Source of the DNA: Henriciella aquimarina
GTDB lineage: Bacteria > Pseudomonadota > Alphaproteobacteria > Caulobacterales > Hyphomonadaceae
NCBI RefSeq assembly: GCF_002088975.1
Contig: NZ_NCST01000027.1
Location: 62,001-126,000, forward strand
Reading direction: 5' to 3'
Length of the DNA: 64,000 nt
Shown here: one piece after another, positions 1-9,249 of the stretch
Position numbering within the stretch: position 1 is the first letter of the stretch
How the letters are laid out: every line of letters begins with the position of its first letter
Notes under the pieces: model-generated
Database searches by the model: none
What the model saw: the letters and a program-made list of their open reading frames with translations, nothing else
What the model was told of the DNA's origin: nothing
Made by a program: the position numbers and the translations under genes

Positions 1-1
1 C

Positions 2-910
2 GCCAAGGGCACGGGCCATGTCGAGCAGCTTCCCGGTTCGGTCTACAAGATTGCTCGATATCCCGGGATGCAGTTCGAACGGTTGCTCAGGAAACCGCAT
101 GGTGCCCTCAAAATCGAGAAAGGCACCGAAAGCGTCGTCGTGACATGCGGGGATGAGTATCGCGTCGAATGTTTCGCGGACAATTCCTGGCATCTGACGA
201 TCGATTCCCTCGACGGGGAATACAGGGCCGATCTCTATCACCGGCCGCACGGCTTTCCGCTCTGGTACGGCCGGGACACGCCGTCCTATCTCACCCAGCA
301 CTCCATCACCTATGGCTACAACTGGGCAGGGGACGTGGAAGGCACGATTCATCTGAAAGGACAGCCCATCAAGGTGAAAGGGTTCGGCATTCGGGAGCGC
401 TATGTCGCCGTGGATTCTTCCGCAGCCGAGCTTGGCGGCTGGGAGGACTGGGGCTTTGTCGCGTTCAACGAAATCCATTCATCCCTGTATGACATGCGCC
501 TCGGCATGAAGGATTTCTCGATCTACGACCTTGAGACGCGCAAATACTATCCGGAAGGCGAGATGGCCATCACCCATGAAGACTGGGCCTTCATGCGTGA
601 ACTGGATGGCTTTATTCCGACCGTGTACAAGATCAGGATCGAGGTTGCCGACGGCGTCTATGACGTCAGGGCGCATGTCGGCAACGCGACGGTCTGGGGC
701 GCGACGTTCAAGGTTCCCGACTATCCGGTTGCGACCCTGACTTTCGATACGGTGGAGGGGACATTCACCTTCAATGACGGGACAGTCAAAACCCTGACCG
801 GCGGCCGGGGCGTCCTGTCAGTGCGGCAATGGCACGCTTATCCGAACATCTTGCCCCGAGAGCTCTATTCCGATGAGGCCAGGAGCGGTGAGAAGTTCGA
901 CACGCTTTAG
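2..910 (+). CDS. C-terminal part of an uncharacterised protein, possibly lipocalin/AttH-CrtC-like
   Basis: The reading frame is open from the first bases of the window, and the first methionine (position 68) has no clear ribosome binding site. The gene therefore probably starts upstream and is cut by the window edge. The visible protein of about 300 residues is rich in beta-strand patterns, aromatic residues and glycine. It has no signal peptide, membrane segment or cysteine pair in the part seen. The segment VKGFGIRERYV followed by a Trp-rich stretch (GGWEDWGF) resembles the G-x-G-x-R-E core of the two-domain lipocalin-like AttH/CrtC fold, but this is only a resemblance. The gene faces tlpA tail to tail with 38 bases between. 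I assign no function. Confidence 0.6.
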   Translation, partial: AKGTGHVEQLPGSVYKIARYPGMQFERLLRKPHGALKIEKGTESVVVTCGDEYRVECFADNSWHLTIDSLDGEYRADLYHRPHGFPLWYGRDTPSYLTQHSITYGYNWAGDVEGTIHLKGQPIKVKGFGIRERYVAVDSSAAELGGWEDWGFVAFNEIHSSLYDMRLGMKDFSIYDLETRKYYPEGEMAITHEDWAFMRELDGFIPTVYKIRIEVADGVYDVRAHVGNATVWGATFKVPDYPVATLTFDTVEGTFTFNDGTVKTLTGGRGVLSVRQWHAYPNILPRELYSDEARSGEKFDTL

Positions 911-948
911 GTGACTGGAAAAAGCGTAGGCGCTTTACCCAGACGGGC

Positions 949-1542
949 CTAGTCGGCCGTGATGGCGTCCACGAGGGCGGCGGCCTCATAACTGTCCCAC
1001 TCGGCTTCTCCGGAGAGGCGCGCAATCTCCGCGCCTGTCTCGTCATAGATGACGCTCGTGGGGAAGCCCTTGGCGCCGGCGTCGTAGACGATGTCCCAGT
1101 TTTCCGGCGGGGCGAAATAGAAGTCGAGGACGCCGCCGCTAAGCTCGCCAAGACGCTCGCGGGCATAGTCCTTGTCCTCGCTGGCATCGACGCTGATGGC
1201 GATGACCTTGAAGTCGTCACTGCCCTTCTGGGCTTCAAGCGAGCCCAGGGAGGGCATCTCGCGCTCGCACGGGCTGCACCAGGTGGCCCAGAAGTTGACG
1301 AGGATTGTCTGTCCCTTGAAGTCGCCCAGCGTCATCTCCTGGCCGTCGGGGCCTTCGAAGGTCGCCTCGGTCACAGGTTCGCCGCGGTTTGAGACGTCGA
1401 GCTTTTCAAGCGAGCCTGTGGCAAGTTTTCCGATCGGGTCGGTATTTCCACCCTTGGAAGTCGCGCTCAGCAATGCATAAGACACAGCGAGCACCAGACC
1501 GGCGATGAGGGCCGGGATCGCAAATTTGAGCACACGGGACAT
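949..1542 (-). CDS. tlpA: TlpA/ResA-type thiol:disulfide oxidoreductase
   Basis: This 197-residue thioredoxin-fold protein is anchored by one N-terminal membrane segment (about residues 5-27), so the catalytic domain lies in the periplasm. The active site is W-C-S-P-C (cysteines near 89 and 92), followed by the EREMPSL stretch typical of TlpA/ResA reductases that keep cytochrome c or cytochrome oxidase cysteines reduced. The ATG at 1542 is preferred over an in-frame TTG at 1554 because GGAGA lies just ahead of it. It is transcribed away from argH with only 29 bases between the two starts, so the promoters must overlap. A tlpA/argH pair is common in alphaproteobacteria. The exact substrate cannot be told from the sequence. 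Confidence 0.9.
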   Translation of the reverse strand: MSRVLKFAIPALIAGLVLAVSYALLSATSKGGNTDPIGKLATGSLEKLDVSNRGEPVTEATFEGPDGQEMTLGDFKGQTILVNFWATWCSPCEREMPSLGSLEAQKGSDDFKVIAISVDASEDKDYARERLGELSGGVLDFYFAPPENWDIVYDAGAKGFPTSVIYDETGAEIARLSGEAEWDSYEAAALVDAITAD

Positions 1543-1571
1543 AGCTGTCTCCAATTTTCAGGACTTGTGAT

Positions 1572-2984
1572 ATGGCGGACAAGAACGGCAAAGGCCAGCA
1601 GATGTGGGGGGGACGCTTTGCCGCGCAACCATCCGACATCATGCAATCGATCAATGCCTCCATCGATGTCGACCGGCGCATGGTTCTGCAGGATATCGCC
1701 GGCAGCCGCGCCCATGCGGACATGCTGGCCGACTGCGGCATCATCTCCGAAGAAGATAATGAAGCCATCCAGGGCGGCCTTGACCGCATTCTGGATGAGG
1801 TGAAGGCCGGCAATTTCCCGTACCGGGTTGAGCTGGAAGACATTCACATGAATGTCGAGGCGCGCCTGAAAGAGCTGATCGGCGAGCCGGCCGGTCGCCT
1901 GCACACCGCGCGCTCGCGCAATGACCAGGTGGTGACGGATTTCCGCCTCTGGGTGCGTGGCGCCCTGACAGAAGCGCAGTCGGCCCTTGCCGGCCTGCAG
2001 AAAGCCCTGCTGAAGCGGGCTGAAGAGCATGTCGAATCGATCATGCCGGGCTTCACCCACCTGCAAACCGCCCAGCCCGTGACGCTTGGTCATCACCTGC
2101 TCGCCTATGTCGAGATGGCGGAGCGGGACCGGGGCCGGATCTACGACGCCGCCCTGCGCCTGAACGAATCCCCGCTCGGTGCGGCCGCCCTGGCCGGGAC
2201 CGGCTTTCCCATCGACCGGGACATCACCGCCGAATCCCTCGGCTTCGACCGGCCGATGGCGAACTCGCTGGATGCGGTTTCGGCGCGGGACTTTGCACTG
2301 GAAGCGCTCGCCGCCCTTTCCATTGCCGCTACGCACCTGTCGCGCCTGGCCGAGGAGATCGTGCTGTGGACCAGCGCGCAATTCGGTTTTGCGCAATTGT
2401 CGGATGAATGGTCGACCGGCTCGTCCATCATGCCGCAGAAGCGCAATCCGGATGCGGCCGAACTGATCCGGGCCAAGGCCGCGCTGATCACCGGTCACTT
2501 CACAAGCCTGCAGGGCGCGGTGAAGGCCCTGCCACTGGCCTATGCCAAGGATTTGCAGGACGACAAGCGTCTCACCTTCGAGGCGTTCGACACGTTCGGC
2601 CTGTGTGCGCGTGCCATGGCAGGCATGATCGACACGATCCACTTCGAGACGGTCGCCATGCGGGCTGCCGCTGCAAAAGGCTTCTCTACGGCAACCGACC
2701 TGGCCGATTATCTGGTCCGCGAACTGAAGATGCCGTTCCGCGACGCCCACCACGTCACCGGGCGGATCGTGGCGCTCGCCGAGGCTGACGGCGTCGACCT
2801 GGCTGCGTTGCCATTACAAAGCATGCAGACCGTTGAACCGCGCCTTACCGAGGACATCTTTTCCGTGCTAAGCGTGGAAGCGTCGGCAGCCAGCCGCCAG
2901 AGCTATGGCGGCACATCGCCGGTCAGGGTCGCCGAACAGGTGGACCTCTGGAAGAAACGACTGGGCCTGGAGGCCAAGAGCTGA
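1572..2984 (+). CDS. argH: Argininosuccinate lyase
   Basis: The enzyme splits argininosuccinate into arginine and fumarate, the last step of arginine synthesis, in the cytoplasm. The 470-residue length matches the family. The fumarase/aspartase superfamily signature [12 protein letters not shown], carrying the catalytic serine loop, begins near residue 283, and the N-terminal substrate segment (MWGGRFA) and TARSRNDQ motif are present. It begins an apparent plus-strand operon: the stop codon directly abuts the lptM-like start, and lysA follows 9 bases later. This links arginine and lysine synthesis in one transcript. Confidence 0.97.
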   Translation: MADKNGKGQQMWGGRFAAQPSDIMQSINASIDVDRRMVLQDIAGSRAHADMLADCGIISEEDNEAIQGGLDRILDEVKAGNFPYRVELEDIHMNVEARLKELIGEPAGRLHTARSRNDQVVTDFRLWVRGALTEAQSALAGLQKALLKRAEEHVESIMPGFTHLQTAQPVTLGHHLLAYVEMAERDRGRIYDAALRLNESPLGAAALAGTGFPIDRDITAESLGFDRPMANSLDAVSARDFALEALAALSIAATHLSRLAEEIVLWTSAQFGFAQLSDEWSTGSSIMPQKRNPDAAELIRAKAALITGHFTSLQGAVKALPLAYAKDLQDDKRLTFEAFDTFGLCARAMAGMIDTIHFETVAMRAAAAKGFSTATDLADYLVRELKMPFRDAHHVTGRIVALAEADGVDLAALPLQSMQTVEPRLTEDIFSVLSVEASAASRQSYGGTSPVRVAEQVDLWKKRLGLEAKS

Positions 2985-3263
2985 ATGAAACGTGTTTTGA
3001 AACTGAGTATTGGCGTGAGCGTGTGTGCCTTTCTCGCCGGGTGCGGCATCCGCGGAGACCTCGAACGCCCGCCGCCGATCTTTTCCGACCCGCCAAGCGA
3101 GGAAGCGCAAACGCCGGTCGATGTGCCGGTCGAATTTGCGCTGGCCCCGGAACGCTCCGAGGACGAGGCCTATTACAACGAGCTGGGTGGGGAGATCCCC
3201 AAGCCCGATCCGGAAGCCAATGTCGACGAAAGCGGCATGGGTGAAGTCGGACCATCGGACTGA
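2985..3263 (+). CDS. lptM: Small lipoprotein of the LptM/YifL type
   Basis: The protein has 92 residues with a lipoprotein signal peptide; the lipobox L-A-G-C puts the lipidated cysteine near residue 20. After it comes G-I-R-G-D-L-E-R-P-P-P, the short conserved block of LptM-type lipoproteins (CGxxGxLxxPP). In enterobacteria LptM helps LptD mature in the LPS export complex. Transfer of that role here is inference from the motif and from the usual position between argH and lysA. The rest is an acidic, low-complexity tail without a recognisable domain. The start follows the argH stop with no gap, which suggests translational coupling. Confidence 0.75.
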   Translation: MKRVLKLSIGVSVCAFLAGCGIRGDLERPPPIFSDPPSEEAQTPVDVPVEFALAPERSEDEAYYNELGGEIPKPDPEANVDESGMGEVGPSD

Positions 3264-3272
3264 GCCGGACAC

Positions 3273-4538
3273 GTGCATCACTTTCATTACGTCAATGGAC
3301 GCCTCCACTGCGAGGACGTCTCGCTTGATGCCATCGCGGATGCGGTCGGCACGCCCGTTTACGTCTATTCCTCGGCAACGCTGAGGCGCCATGCCCGCGT
3401 CATCGCGGCCGCCTTTGAGGGGATGGACTGCCTGATCGCCTATTCCGTGAAGGCAAATGGCAATCTCGGTGTGCTGAAGACCCTGGCGGCTGAAGGCTGT
3501 GGCGCCGATGTCGTCAGTGGCGGTGAGCTGAAGCGAGCCCGCGCGGCTGGCATTCCCGCCTCACAGATCGTGTTCTCCGGGGTCGGCAAGACGCGCGATG
3601 AAATGCGCCTCGCCCTCTCGGAAAGCATCCACCAGTTCAATGTCGAGAGCGAAGCCGAGCTTGAGGTTCTCGCCGAGGTGGCCTCCAAAATGGGCGCCAC
3701 GGCCTCGGTCGCCGTGCGCGTCAATCCGGACGTCGCGGCCGGTGGCCACCCGAACATTTCGACCGGCAAGGCCGGCGACAAGTTCGGTGTGCCGTGGGAG
3801 GATGCCGACGCGCTTTACGACAAGATCGCCAGGCTGGAGGGGGTCGAGGCCGTCGGGGTCGATGTGCATATCGGCTCGCAGATTGACGAGATTGCCCCGA
3901 TGCGCGCCGCCTTTGAGCGCGTGATGACGCTGGTCAGGGGCCTGCGCGAGAAAGGTCATGCCATCAGCCGGGTCGATCTCGGTGGGGGTCTGGGCATTCC
4001 CTATCGCGAGACCGACGATCCGCCACCGCCGGCCGACTATGCCAATATGATCCGCGAAGTGACCGAAGGCATGGGGCTGCAGGTCATCCTTGAGCCAGGC
4101 CGCGTGATCGCCGGGAATGCCGGCGTGCTGGTCACTGAGGCCCTTTACAGGAAACCCGCGCCGAAACGCGAATTCCTGATCGTGGATGCGGGGATGAATG
4201 ACCTGATGCGCCCCGCGCTCTATCAGGCCCACCATGATTTCCTGCCCCTGAAGGAACGGGCTGCGGATGCGCCTAGAATGCGGTATGATGTTGTCGGACC
4301 GATCTGTGAATCGACCGACAAGTTTGCCGCCGAACGCGAGCTTCCCGTCATGGAACCGGGAGACCGGCTCGCGATGATGTCGGCCGGAGCCTATGGTGCC
4401 GCGCTTTCGTCGCAATACAATGCGAGACCATTGGCAGCAGAAGTCCTCGTCGATGGCGACCAGTTTGCTGTTGTCCGTCGGCGGCCCAGTTTTGAAGAGA
4501 TGGTGGCATTGGAGACGTTCCCTGATTGGCTGACCTGA
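3273..4538 (+). CDS. lysA: Diaminopimelate decarboxylase
   Basis: This PLP enzyme decarboxylates meso-diaminopimelate to lysine, the last lysine step. The 421 residues fit the alanine-racemase-fold group IV decarboxylases. The PLP lysine lies in A-Y-S-V-K-A-N-G-N (about residue 60), glycine-rich phosphate binding in DLGGGLGIPY, and the active-site cysteine in GPICESTD. The EPGRVIAGNAG motif is also present. The start is GTG. Its last 13 bases overlap the next gene, so the two are probably coupled. asd and dapF, earlier steps of the same pathway, lie elsewhere in this window on the other strand. Confidence 0.97.
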   Translation: MHHFHYVNGRLHCEDVSLDAIADAVGTPVYVYSSATLRRHARVIAAAFEGMDCLIAYSVKANGNLGVLKTLAAEGCGADVVSGGELKRARAAGIPASQIVFSGVGKTRDEMRLALSESIHQFNVESEAELEVLAEVASKMGATASVAVRVNPDVAAGGHPNISTGKAGDKFGVPWEDADALYDKIARLEGVEAVGVDVHIGSQIDEIAPMRAAFERVMTLVRGLREKGHAISRVDLGGGLGIPYRETDDPPPPADYANMIREVTEGMGLQVILEPGRVIAGNAGVLVTEALYRKPAPKREFLIVDAGMNDLMRPALYQAHHDFLPLKERAADAPRMRYDVVGPICESTDKFAAERELPVMEPGDRLAMMSAGAYGAALSSQYNARPLAAEVLVDGDQFAVVRRRPSFEEMVALETFPDWLT

Positions 4539-7126
4539 AGCGCATTCCGGGCATCGAGCCGAAAATTGCGCGCACACGTGGCGCTCTGTGGCGGCTTGCG
4601 GCTGCGCGTGCCTTCTGGCCCTCCTTTGTCCTGGTGGCGCTCTTTGCCCTGTTTGCCGTGACCGGCATGCTGGATGCGGCCAGCGAGAAGCTCGCATCGC
4701 TGTCGTTGATCATTTTTGTCGGCGGGCTTGCCATTGTAGGCGTCCTCGGCTGGGCCCGCTTCCGACCGCCGGACCGGACCAAAGCCGTAAAACGCCTCGA
4801 CCGGCAGTCCGACCTGCGGCCGCTGGCGACGCTGGGCGACCGGCCCGCCCATCCGGAAGCCGACGGTGTCGCGCTATGGCGTGCGCATGAGACCCGGCTG
4901 ACAGATGCTGCCCGCCGGCTGAACATTCCGAGCCTTTCAGCCGACTGGAAGAAGCTGGACCCGTTCTATCTGCGTTATGCGCTTCCGGCGCTTCTGATCG
5001 CCGCCTTCGTTGTGGCCTGGCCGGCTGGCGGAGACCGGCTGCAACGGGCCTTCGCTCCGGATATCGGCAGCCTTTTCGGTGCGGAATCGATCCGCATCGA
5101 AGCGTGGATCACCCCGCCGAGCCATACGGGCCGCCCGCCCATCTTCCTGCAGGACGCCCAGGACGGCGTGCGCGTGCCCGCCGGCTCCGAAGTGACCGTC
5201 CGTGCGCAGGCACCCTCCGCGCCGCATCTCGTGATCGACGGCACTGACAGCCGTTCGAAGGCCCGCTTCTCCGTCACCCCCGAAGGCGCTTATGAAGCGA
5301 CCGGCACCATTACTGAGGACAGTGAGATCCGCGTGACCTGGTGGGGCAAGCGCGCAGCCTGGACGATCCTTGCTTCACCGGATGAGGCGCCTGCCGTTGA
5401 ATGGGTGTCGGAGCCGGAATTGCTGCCCAATGACAAGACGGAGTTCGGCTGGAAAGTCTCCGACGATTACGGGGTCGATTCGCTGGAGATGGTTTTTACG
5501 CTGACGACGAAAGAGGGCGAGACCAAGGAAGACGCCGTCGCTGTCCAGCTGCCGGCCATTTCGCCGAAAGAGGCTGAAGAAACGACGGCGATAGACCTGA
5601 CGCGGCACCGCTGGGCCGGGCTTGAGGTCGAGGCCCGCCTGCGCGCCACCGATGGCGCCGGACAGGCTGGGCTGAGCGAGCCCGTCACGTTCACCATTCC
5701 GGAAAAGCTGCTCCTCCAGCCGCTCGCCCGTGCGATTCAGGACATCCGTGTCACCATTCTGCGCGAGGATGGGGCCTATGAGGACCTTCCGGATAATGCC
5801 GAGGCGTTGCAGGATGGCGCCGTCTACACCGCCGCGACCCAGCGCATCGCGCATGCCCCGCCGGGCATTCAGCGCGCCGGCCGCATGATCGAGGGGGTCA
5901 CCTTCGAGGCGCCCCGCTATTTCGAGGATATCAGCATCTATATGGGTCTGCGCCATGTTGCGGGCGTGCTGCAGGCGGCCTCTTCTACCGACGAGGCCGA
6001 TACCACGGAGCCGCTTCTCTGGTCGCTCGCGCTGCGGGCGGAGTATGGTAGCGCGGCTGATGCGCTGAGAGCCCTGCAGGCGGCCCGCAAGGCGCTTGAG
6101 GAAGCGCTGCGCGACGGCGCCTCGGAAGCCGAGATCAAACGCCGCCTGGAAGCCTTCAAGGAAGCGGCCCAGAATTATCTCGCCGCCCGCATGGCCGAAG
6201 CTATGGCGAACGGCCTCGACGCGCCCCCGAACGACACTGACAGTGCCCAGAACGGCGGCGGCCAGAGCCTTGGCGGATCGGACTTCTCCGACATGCTCGA
6301 CGCGCTTGGCGACCTGACGGAGACTGGGGCGACTGATCAGGCCCGCCAGCTGCTCTCCGACATCACCAACATGCTCGAGAACCTGCAATTCCAGCAGGGC
6401 AATAATAGCGGCGACGGTTTCCCCGGCATGCCCGGCCAGCAGCAGGGCGAGAATGACGAAGACGTCCCCCAGGAAGAGCGCGAGCTTTCCGAAACGCTTC
6501 AGAACCTTTCGGACCTTCTGCGCGAGCAACGTGAACTGAATGACGACACGATGGCCGAACAGCGCGGTGAGGGACAGCAACCCAACGGCCAGCAGTCCGG
6601 CGCTGAGGGCAATCGTGGCAACAATTCGCTGGCCGACCGGCAGGACGAGCTGGGTGATGGCCTGCGCAATCTCGGCGAGCGTGGGCGGGACGGTTCAGCC
6701 GGGTCGGAAGACGAAGATGGCGAAGAAGGCGCCGGCGGTGGCGGCGAGGAGATGGATGAAGAGACGCTTCAGGCCATCGAGCGCGCCCAGCGCCGCGCCG
6801 CGGAAGCCCTGCGGGACGGCAATGGCCTCCGTGCCCAGCGCAATCAGGAAGAAGCGACCGACCGGCTGCGCGATCTTGCGCAGGGGCTGGCCGGCCAGTT
6901 GGACGAATTACGCAAGGAGCGGCTTGGCGATGAATACGGCTCGGAGGATACCGACCCGTTCGGGCGTCCCATGGGCGGCGTTGCTGATGGGCGGGATGTG
7001 AACATTCCCGACGAGGCCGAGCGCCAGCGTGCCAAGGATATCCTGGACGAGTTGCGCCGCCGCTACGGCACGACGCCGGACGAGGAAGAGCGTGATTATC
7101 TGGAGCGGCTGCTCGACCGCTTCTAG
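4526..7126 (+). CDS. TIGR02302/DUF4175 family large membrane protein
   Basis: An 866-residue protein of a family largely confined to alphaproteobacteria and of unknown function. The N-terminal part has two or three membrane segments (about residues 28-50, 53-75 and 150-168). A long periplasmic-looking middle part follows, and the last 300 residues are rich in Gln, Gly, Glu and Arg with coiled-coil-like blocks. The TTG start lies inside the end of lysA. Position after lysA is the usual place for this family. Nothing in the sequence identifies an enzymatic site. Confidence 0.88.
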   Translation: MADLKRIPGIEPKIARTRGALWRLAAARAFWPSFVLVALFALFAVTGMLDAASEKLASLSLIIFVGGLAIVGVLGWARFRPPDRTKAVKRLDRQSDLRPLATLGDRPAHPEADGVALWRAHETRLTDAARRLNIPSLSADWKKLDPFYLRYALPALLIAAFVVAWPAGGDRLQRAFAPDIGSLFGAESIRIEAWITPPSHTGRPPIFLQDAQDGVRVPAGSEVTVRAQAPSAPHLVIDGTDSRSKARFSVTPEGAYEATGTITEDSEIRVTWWGKRAAWTILASPDEAPAVEWVSEPELLPNDKTEFGWKVSDDYGVDSLEMVFTLTTKEGETKEDAVAVQLPAISPKEAEETTAIDLTRHRWAGLEVEARLRATDGAGQAGLSEPVTFTIPEKLLLQPLARAIQDIRVTILREDGAYEDLPDNAEALQDGAVYTAATQRIAHAPPGIQRAGRMIEGVTFEAPRYFEDISIYMGLRHVAGVLQAASSTDEADTTEPLLWSLALRAEYGSAADALRALQAARKALEEALRDGASEAEIKRRLEAFKEAAQNYLAARMAEAMANGLDAPPNDTDSAQNGGGQSLGGSDFSDMLDALGDLTETGATDQARQLLSDITNMLENLQFQQGNNSGDGFPGMPGQQQGENDEDVPQEERELSETLQNLSDLLREQRELNDDTMAEQRGEGQQPNGQQSGAEGNRGNNSLADRQDELGDGLRNLGERGRDGSAGSEDEDGEEGAGGGGEEMDEETLQAIERAQRRAAEALRDGNGLRAQRNQEEATDRLRDLAQGLAGQLDELRKERLGDEYGSEDTDPFGRPMGGVADGRDVNIPDEAERQRAKDILDELRRRYGTTPDEEERDYLERLLDRF

Positions 7127-7135
7127 GGTTTGGCC

Positions 7136-7795
7136 TCAGGCGGCGCCCGGTCCGGGATCGTCGCCATTCCCATCCTCGTCATCCGCGACATCGTCACCAG
7201 CATCACCGTCCTGGGCGAAGGTCCGCATCATGAAGATCGGTACCGATCCGCGCTCGGTCATCGCCCAGTCAAGCGGCTGGTCGTGAGGTTCGGCCGGCAG
7301 ATCGTCCAGCATCTGGGCATAGAAGCCGAGTCCGCAGGCAAAGACGCGGCCCTCATTTCGCAGCGCACTGAGGGCGCGGTCATAATGGCCTTTCCCGTAG
7401 CCGATGCGATTGCCGACCTTGTCAAAGGCAAGCAGCGGCAACAGCACCAGGGTCGGGTCGACGTGCGGCGCGGTTTCCAGAGGCTCGCTGAGGCCGAAGG
7501 GGCGGCGCTCAAGCTCTTCCCCGTCGCTCCAGAGCCGGAAGGACATTGTCCCGTCCTCGTCAAGCCGCGGCAGGGCGAGTTGGGCGCCGGCTTCGGCCAG
7601 ACGTGCCATGAGCGGGCGCGGGTCGACTTCGCTGCCAATCGGCCAGTAGCCGGCAACGACAGGGCCGTAGCGCTCCAGGAGTTTCAGCGGGAATTTCTCC
7701 GCGAGCGTAATGCCGGCATCGGGATCGCGGGCGTGCAGCTCGTCACGCAATTCCTTCAGCTCGGCGCGCAGGGTGGTCTTCGCGTCAGCGCTCAC
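7136..7795 (-). CDS. ygfA: 5-formyltetrahydrofolate cyclo-ligase
   Basis: ATP-dependent conversion of 5-formyl-THF to 5,10-methenyl-THF. The family's nucleotide/folate motif NRIGYGKGHYDR is seen near residues 129-140, and the N-terminal RAELKELRDEL helix is typical. The GTG start overlaps the ftsY stop by four bases, so it is probably translated by coupling. The last 25 or so residues (after about 195) form an Asp/Gly-rich tail that usual family members lack; its role is unknown. The gene ends 9 bases from the end of the converging TIGR02302 gene. Confidence 0.93.
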   Translation of the reverse strand: MSADAKTTLRAELKELRDELHARDPDAGITLAEKFPLKLLERYGPVVAGYWPIGSEVDPRPLMARLAEAGAQLALPRLDEDGTMSFRLWSDGEELERRPFGLSEPLETAPHVDPTLVLLPLLAFDKVGNRIGYGKGHYDRALSALRNEGRVFACGLGFYAQMLDDLPAEPHDQPLDWAMTERGSVPIFMMRTFAQDGDAGDDVADDEDGNGDDPGPGAA

Positions 7796-9249
7796 GCCGG
7801 CGCCTTTTCGTCCATGCCGACCAGCGCCTTGGCATAGGCCTCGGCACTGAACGGTTGCAAATCTTCGGCTTTCTCGCCGACGCCGATGAAGTGGATCGGC
7901 AGGTCATGGGCCTCGGCAATAGCGACAAGGACGCCCCCTTTGGCTGTGCCGTCGAGTTTGGTCATCACGATCCCCGAAACCTCGGCGGTGTGGCGGAAGG
8001 CCTCCACTTGGCTCAGCGCATTCTGGCCGACCGTCGCATCGAGAACCAGGATCACGTCATGCGGAGCCTCCGGGTCGAGCTTGCGCGTGACGCGGACGAT
8101 CTTGGCGAGCTCCGACATCAGCTCGGCCTTGTTCTGAAGCCGGCCGGCCGTGTCGACCAGGACAAGGTCGAGATTTTCCGCCTTTGCCTTTTCGACCGCC
8201 TCATAGACCAGGCCGGCGGCGTCCGCGCCTGTAGGTTTCGACATGACCGGGATTCCGGCCCGCTCGCCCCAGACGGTGAGCTGTTCGATGGCCGCTGCGC
8301 GGAAGGTGTCGCCGGCCACGAGAAGCGCGCTGGCGCCCTGCTCTTTCAGCTTTGAGGCGATCTTGCCGATCGTGGTCGTCTTGCCGGAGCCGTTGACGCC
8401 GACGAAGAGCACGATGCGCGGGGTCGGCCCGTCGGAGAAATCGACGAGCCGTTCGCGCGGCTTCATGATGGCCTCGATTTCCTCGGCGAGCGCCGCCTTG
8501 ATCTCGTCGTCGGTGACATCCTTGTCGAAGCGGTTCTTGGCGAGATTGGCCGTGACCTTGGCCGCCACCCGCGCACCCATATCCGACGCGATGAGCAGGT
8601 CTTCCAGCTCTTCCAGCGCCTCGTCGTCAAGCTTGCGCTTGGTGAAGGCGCCGGTCAGGCTCGCGCCAAGTTTGGAGGAGGACTTCGACAGGCCGCTGGT
8701 CAGCTTCTTGAAGAAACCCGGAGACTTCACCTCGGCATAAGGATCCGGTTCTGAGGGCTCCTCAGCCGTATCAGCTGTTTCCGCAGCCTTGGCGGCTTCT
8801 TCGGCTTTGCGTTGGGCCTCCTCGCGCTCAGCCTCTTCCCTTTCCTGGCGAAGACGTTCGGCCTCTTCTGCGGCACGGCGGGCTTCGGCGGCGTCTGCTT
8901 CGGCCTTTCGCGCGGCTTCCTCGGCGGCGGCCTTGCGCTCCGCGTCTTCAGCTGCATGGCGAGCGGCCTCTTGTGCTTCTTCGGCTTGCCGGGCTTCCTC
9001 TTCCTTGCGGCGAGTTTCTTCTGCTTCAGCGGCTTCGCGTTCGCGCTGCTGGCGCTCTTCCCAGGCGCGGTTGGCTTCAACGACCTTTCGGTCGATCTCG
9101 GCCTGCTCGGCCGCCTTGCGTTCGGCTTCTTCCTTCTCGGCGGCCTCTTTGGCGGCAACCTCTTCAGCCGACAGCTCCGGCGCCGTCATCGCGGCGCCGG
9201 CCTCTTCGAGTTCCTTCTTTTTCTTCTTTTTTCCGAACCAGAGGATCAT
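7792..9249 (-). CDS. ftsY: Signal recognition particle receptor FtsY
   Basis: The membrane-associated SRP receptor GTPase that docks ribosome-SRP complexes at the translocon. Its 485 residues are long because of an A domain of about 175 residues made of Glu/Lys/Arg/Ala coiled-coil-like sequence, starting with a run of six lysines (membrane binding is likely). The NG domain follows, with G1 GVNGSGKTTT, G3 DTAGRLQNK and G4 TKLDGTAKGG. The gene overlaps mtaB upstream and 5-FCL downstream by four bases each, giving a three-gene coupled unit. mtaB-ftsY is a standard alphaproteobacterial neighbourhood. Confidence 0.97.
   Translation of the reverse strand: MILWFGKKKKKKELEEAGAAMTAPELSAEEVAAKEAAEKEEAERKAAEQAEIDRKVVEANRAWEERQQREREAAEAEETRRKEEEARQAEEAQEAARHAAEDAERKAAAEEAARKAEADAAEARRAAEEAERLRQEREEAEREEAQRKAEEAAKAAETADTAEEPSEPDPYAEVKSPGFFKKLTSGLSKSSSKLGASLTGAFTKRKLDDEALEELEDLLIASDMGARVAAKVTANLAKNRFDKDVTDDEIKAALAEEIEAIMKPRERLVDFSDGPTPRIVLFVGVNGSGKTTTIGKIASKLKEQGASALLVAGDTFRAAAIEQLTVWGERAGIPVMSKPTGADAAGLVYEAVEKAKAENLDLVLVDTAGRLQNKAELMSELAKIVRVTRKLDPEAPHDVILVLDATVGQNALSQVEAFRHTAEVSGIVMTKLDGTAKGGVLVAIAEAHDLPIHFIGVGEKAEDLQPFSAEAYAKALVGMDEKAPA

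Noticed and set aside
1467-2753. Minus-strand open frame of 428 codons across argH
   Set aside because: Antisense shadow of argH, which has the family signature; the frame also runs into the tlpA region.
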